This document shows positions 62,809 through 64,000 of a stretch of DNA of 64,000 nt, one piece after another. A program made the position numbers and the translations under genes. Each line of letters starts with the position of its first letter. Position 1 is the first letter of the stretch. This DNA comes from DASQZK01 sp963809925 (lineage in GTDB: Bacteria > Bacteroidota > Bacteroidia > Bacteroidales > GCA-2748055): NCBI GenBank assembly GCA_963809925.1, contig CAWELH010000006.1, forward strand, positions 1 to 64,000, in the 5' to 3' direction. The notes under the pieces are model-generated. The model was not told the origin of the DNA. It was given only the letters and a program-made list of their open reading frames with translations, and searched no databases.

Positions 62809-64000
62809 TTAATTTTTTTCTTCAGATTTCGGCAGGTAATAAAGTATAACCCTGTTTCCCGTTCTGTAATATATATTGGCTACACGCTTCAAATCCTCCC
62901 TGGTAACAGCCATGTACTTTTCAATTTCAGTATTGATGAGATTGGTATCATTAAAGAAGGTGTAATCGGTGGCCAGGTTGGATGCCCTGCTGGCAATGGT
63001 GGCGTTGCCGGTAACAAAACTGTTCTCGACCTGGTTTCTGAGTTTTTCAAATTCCCTTTCCGAGATCAGACTTTCCTTAACTTTGTCGAGTTCAGCTTCA
63101 ATCGCCCTCTTAACATCTTCCGGTTCAACCCCTACGTTAGGTATCGCATAAACAATTGACAGGCCGGGTCCCTCAAAAGGAAGTGGCACCGCAGCAACCT
63201 GCAATGCAAGCTGCTGATCATCCACAAGAGATTTGTATAAGCGGGAACTCTGACCGTACGACAGAAGTTGATTCAACATATCCATAGCATAAAAATCGTC
63301 CGTACTCATGGGTGGAATATGATAGCCTTCAAAAATGGCGGGAAGCTGAATATTGTCATAAACTGTATCTACAACCTCAGCATGACTTTCAGGTTCACTG
63401 GCATCAGGTCGTACTATTTTATACTTTCCGGCGGGTATGCCTCCAAAGTAATTGCTTACCAGGGCTTTGGTACTGTCAATATTAATGTCACCCACAATAG
63501 TGAGAACGGCATTTCCCGGAACATAATATTTTTTGTAAAACATCATGAATTCATCATAACTGGCAGCATTTAGATCTTTTACTGACCCAATCGGCGGCCA
63601 CCGGTAAGGGGAAACCGTATACGCGTGACTCAACATTTCCTGGAGAAATGTACCGTAAGGAGCATTGTCAATACGCTCTTTCTTCTCCTCTTTTACCACA
63701 CCGCGCTGGGTTTCAATACCTATGGAGTCAACTTTCAGGTGTAGCATCCGTTCCGATTCAAGCCACAGACCAAGAGGAAGCTGGTTTGAAGGCAGTACCT
63801 CGTAAAAATAGGTGCGGTCGTTCGAGGTATTTGCATTCAGGGTGCCACCGGCATTTTCAACATATTTGCTGTACTCACCCCTGGGTATATTTTTTGAACC
63901 TTCAAACATCAGATGTTCAAAAAAATGAGCAAAGCCCGTGCGATTGGGATCTTCATTTTTTGAGCCAACGTGATACATAACAGTTACAGCAACAATAGGA
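62809..64000 (-). CDS. M16 family zinc metallopeptidase (5' end off window)
   Basis: The frame continues through the right edge; residues PIVAVTV precede MYHVGSKNEDP, so the ATG at 63978 is internal. The zinc motif is HFFEH (in GFAHFFEHLMFEG), with the downstream Glu in GVVKEEKKE, so this is an active M16B peptidase. The C-terminal half includes GIPAGKYKIV and LATDYTFFND. It lies 26 nt before the HxxEH-less partner, and the two likely form the active/inactive heterodimer typical of bacterial M16B enzymes. Confidence 0.93.
   Translation of the reverse strand, partial: PIVAVTVMYHVGSKNEDPNRTGFAHFFEHLMFEGSKNIPRGEYSKYVENAGGTLNANTSNDRTYFYEVLPSNQLPLGLWLESERMLHLKVDSIGIETQRGVVKEEKKERIDNAPYGTFLQEMLSHAYTVSPYRWPPIGSVKDLNAASYDEFMMFYKKYYVPGNAVLTIVGDINIDSTKALVSNYFGGIPAGKYKIVRPDASEPESHAEVVDTVYDNIQLPAIFEGYHIPPMSTDDFYAMDMLNQLLSYGQSSRLYKSLVDDQQLALQVAAVPLPFEGPGLSIVYAIPNVGVEPEDVKRAIEAELDKVKESLISEREFEKLRNQVENSFVTGNATIASRASNLATDYTFFNDTNLINTEIEKYMAVTREDLKRVANIYYRTGNRVILYYLPKSEEKN

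Overview
The window reads as chromosomal DNA of a Bacteroidota bacterium, most likely an environmental Bacteroidales-type lineage. The signs are a type IX secretion (T9SS) type A C-terminal sorting domain, a PorZ-like/RecO gene pair, the ftsX-DUF3098-uppP-truB-queA block, Wza/Wzz/Wzi-type polysaccharide genes, and several upstream sequences matching the Bacteroidota promoter (-33 TTG, about 20 nt, -7 TAnnTTTG). There is no IS element, CRISPR array or phage module. One tRNA (Asn) is present.

Layout. 1-5185 (-) is the first 1,728 codons of a giant secreted repeat protein that runs off the left edge. 5353-10089 (-) holds recO, a porZ-like gene, rdgB and a tandem universal stress protein. 10183-13746 (+) is a membrane-bound predicted adenylate cyclase with an outside propeller sensor and a degenerate HD domain. 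13834-22070 (+) is mostly housekeeping: ilvE, ftsX, DUF3098, uppP, truB, queA, a GH3-like enzyme and a deoxynucleoside kinase. Then come tRNA-Asn, a PfkB kinase and a YceI-porin-YceI-Rrf2 cluster up to 27021. 27077-29270 (-) is a PadR/PspC envelope-stress operon with a recognisable promoter. 29556-36915 holds a DUF2797 protein, an MFS transporter, an S9 peptidase, a WecA/MraY-like transferase and a Wzi-like protein. 37345-39384 holds an EgtD-like methyltransferase and an unknown protein.

39487-45191 (+) is a compact cassette of TetR regulator, outer-membrane beta-barrel, ABC ATPase, two LolC/E-like permeases and a LolA-like carrier. It looks like a complete inner-to-outer-membrane path for a lipophilic cargo. 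45342-46877 (-) is a DoxX membrane domain fused, through an internal twin-arginine motif, to an aldo/keto-reductase-like barrel. 47783-50147 (+) holds a membrane protein, a winged-helix regulator and CreD, with the same inverted repeat in front of the first and third genes.

50288-60107 (-) is an exopolysaccharide operon (wza, wzz, wzx, glycosyltransferases, wzy) that is visibly AT-rich at its distal end. The wzy gene and the neighbouring GT4 gene carry four apparent one-base losses within about 1.2 kb. 60709-64000 (-) is a pair of M16 peptidase genes: an active one cut by the right edge, and an HxxEH-less partner with a LolA-like tail and an apparent one-base insertion.

The best candidates for something undescribed are the TetR-barrel-ABC-LolA cassette, the propeller-cyclase-dead-HD protein, the DoxX-Tat-barrel fusion, and the paired operator around the winged-helix/CreD genes.
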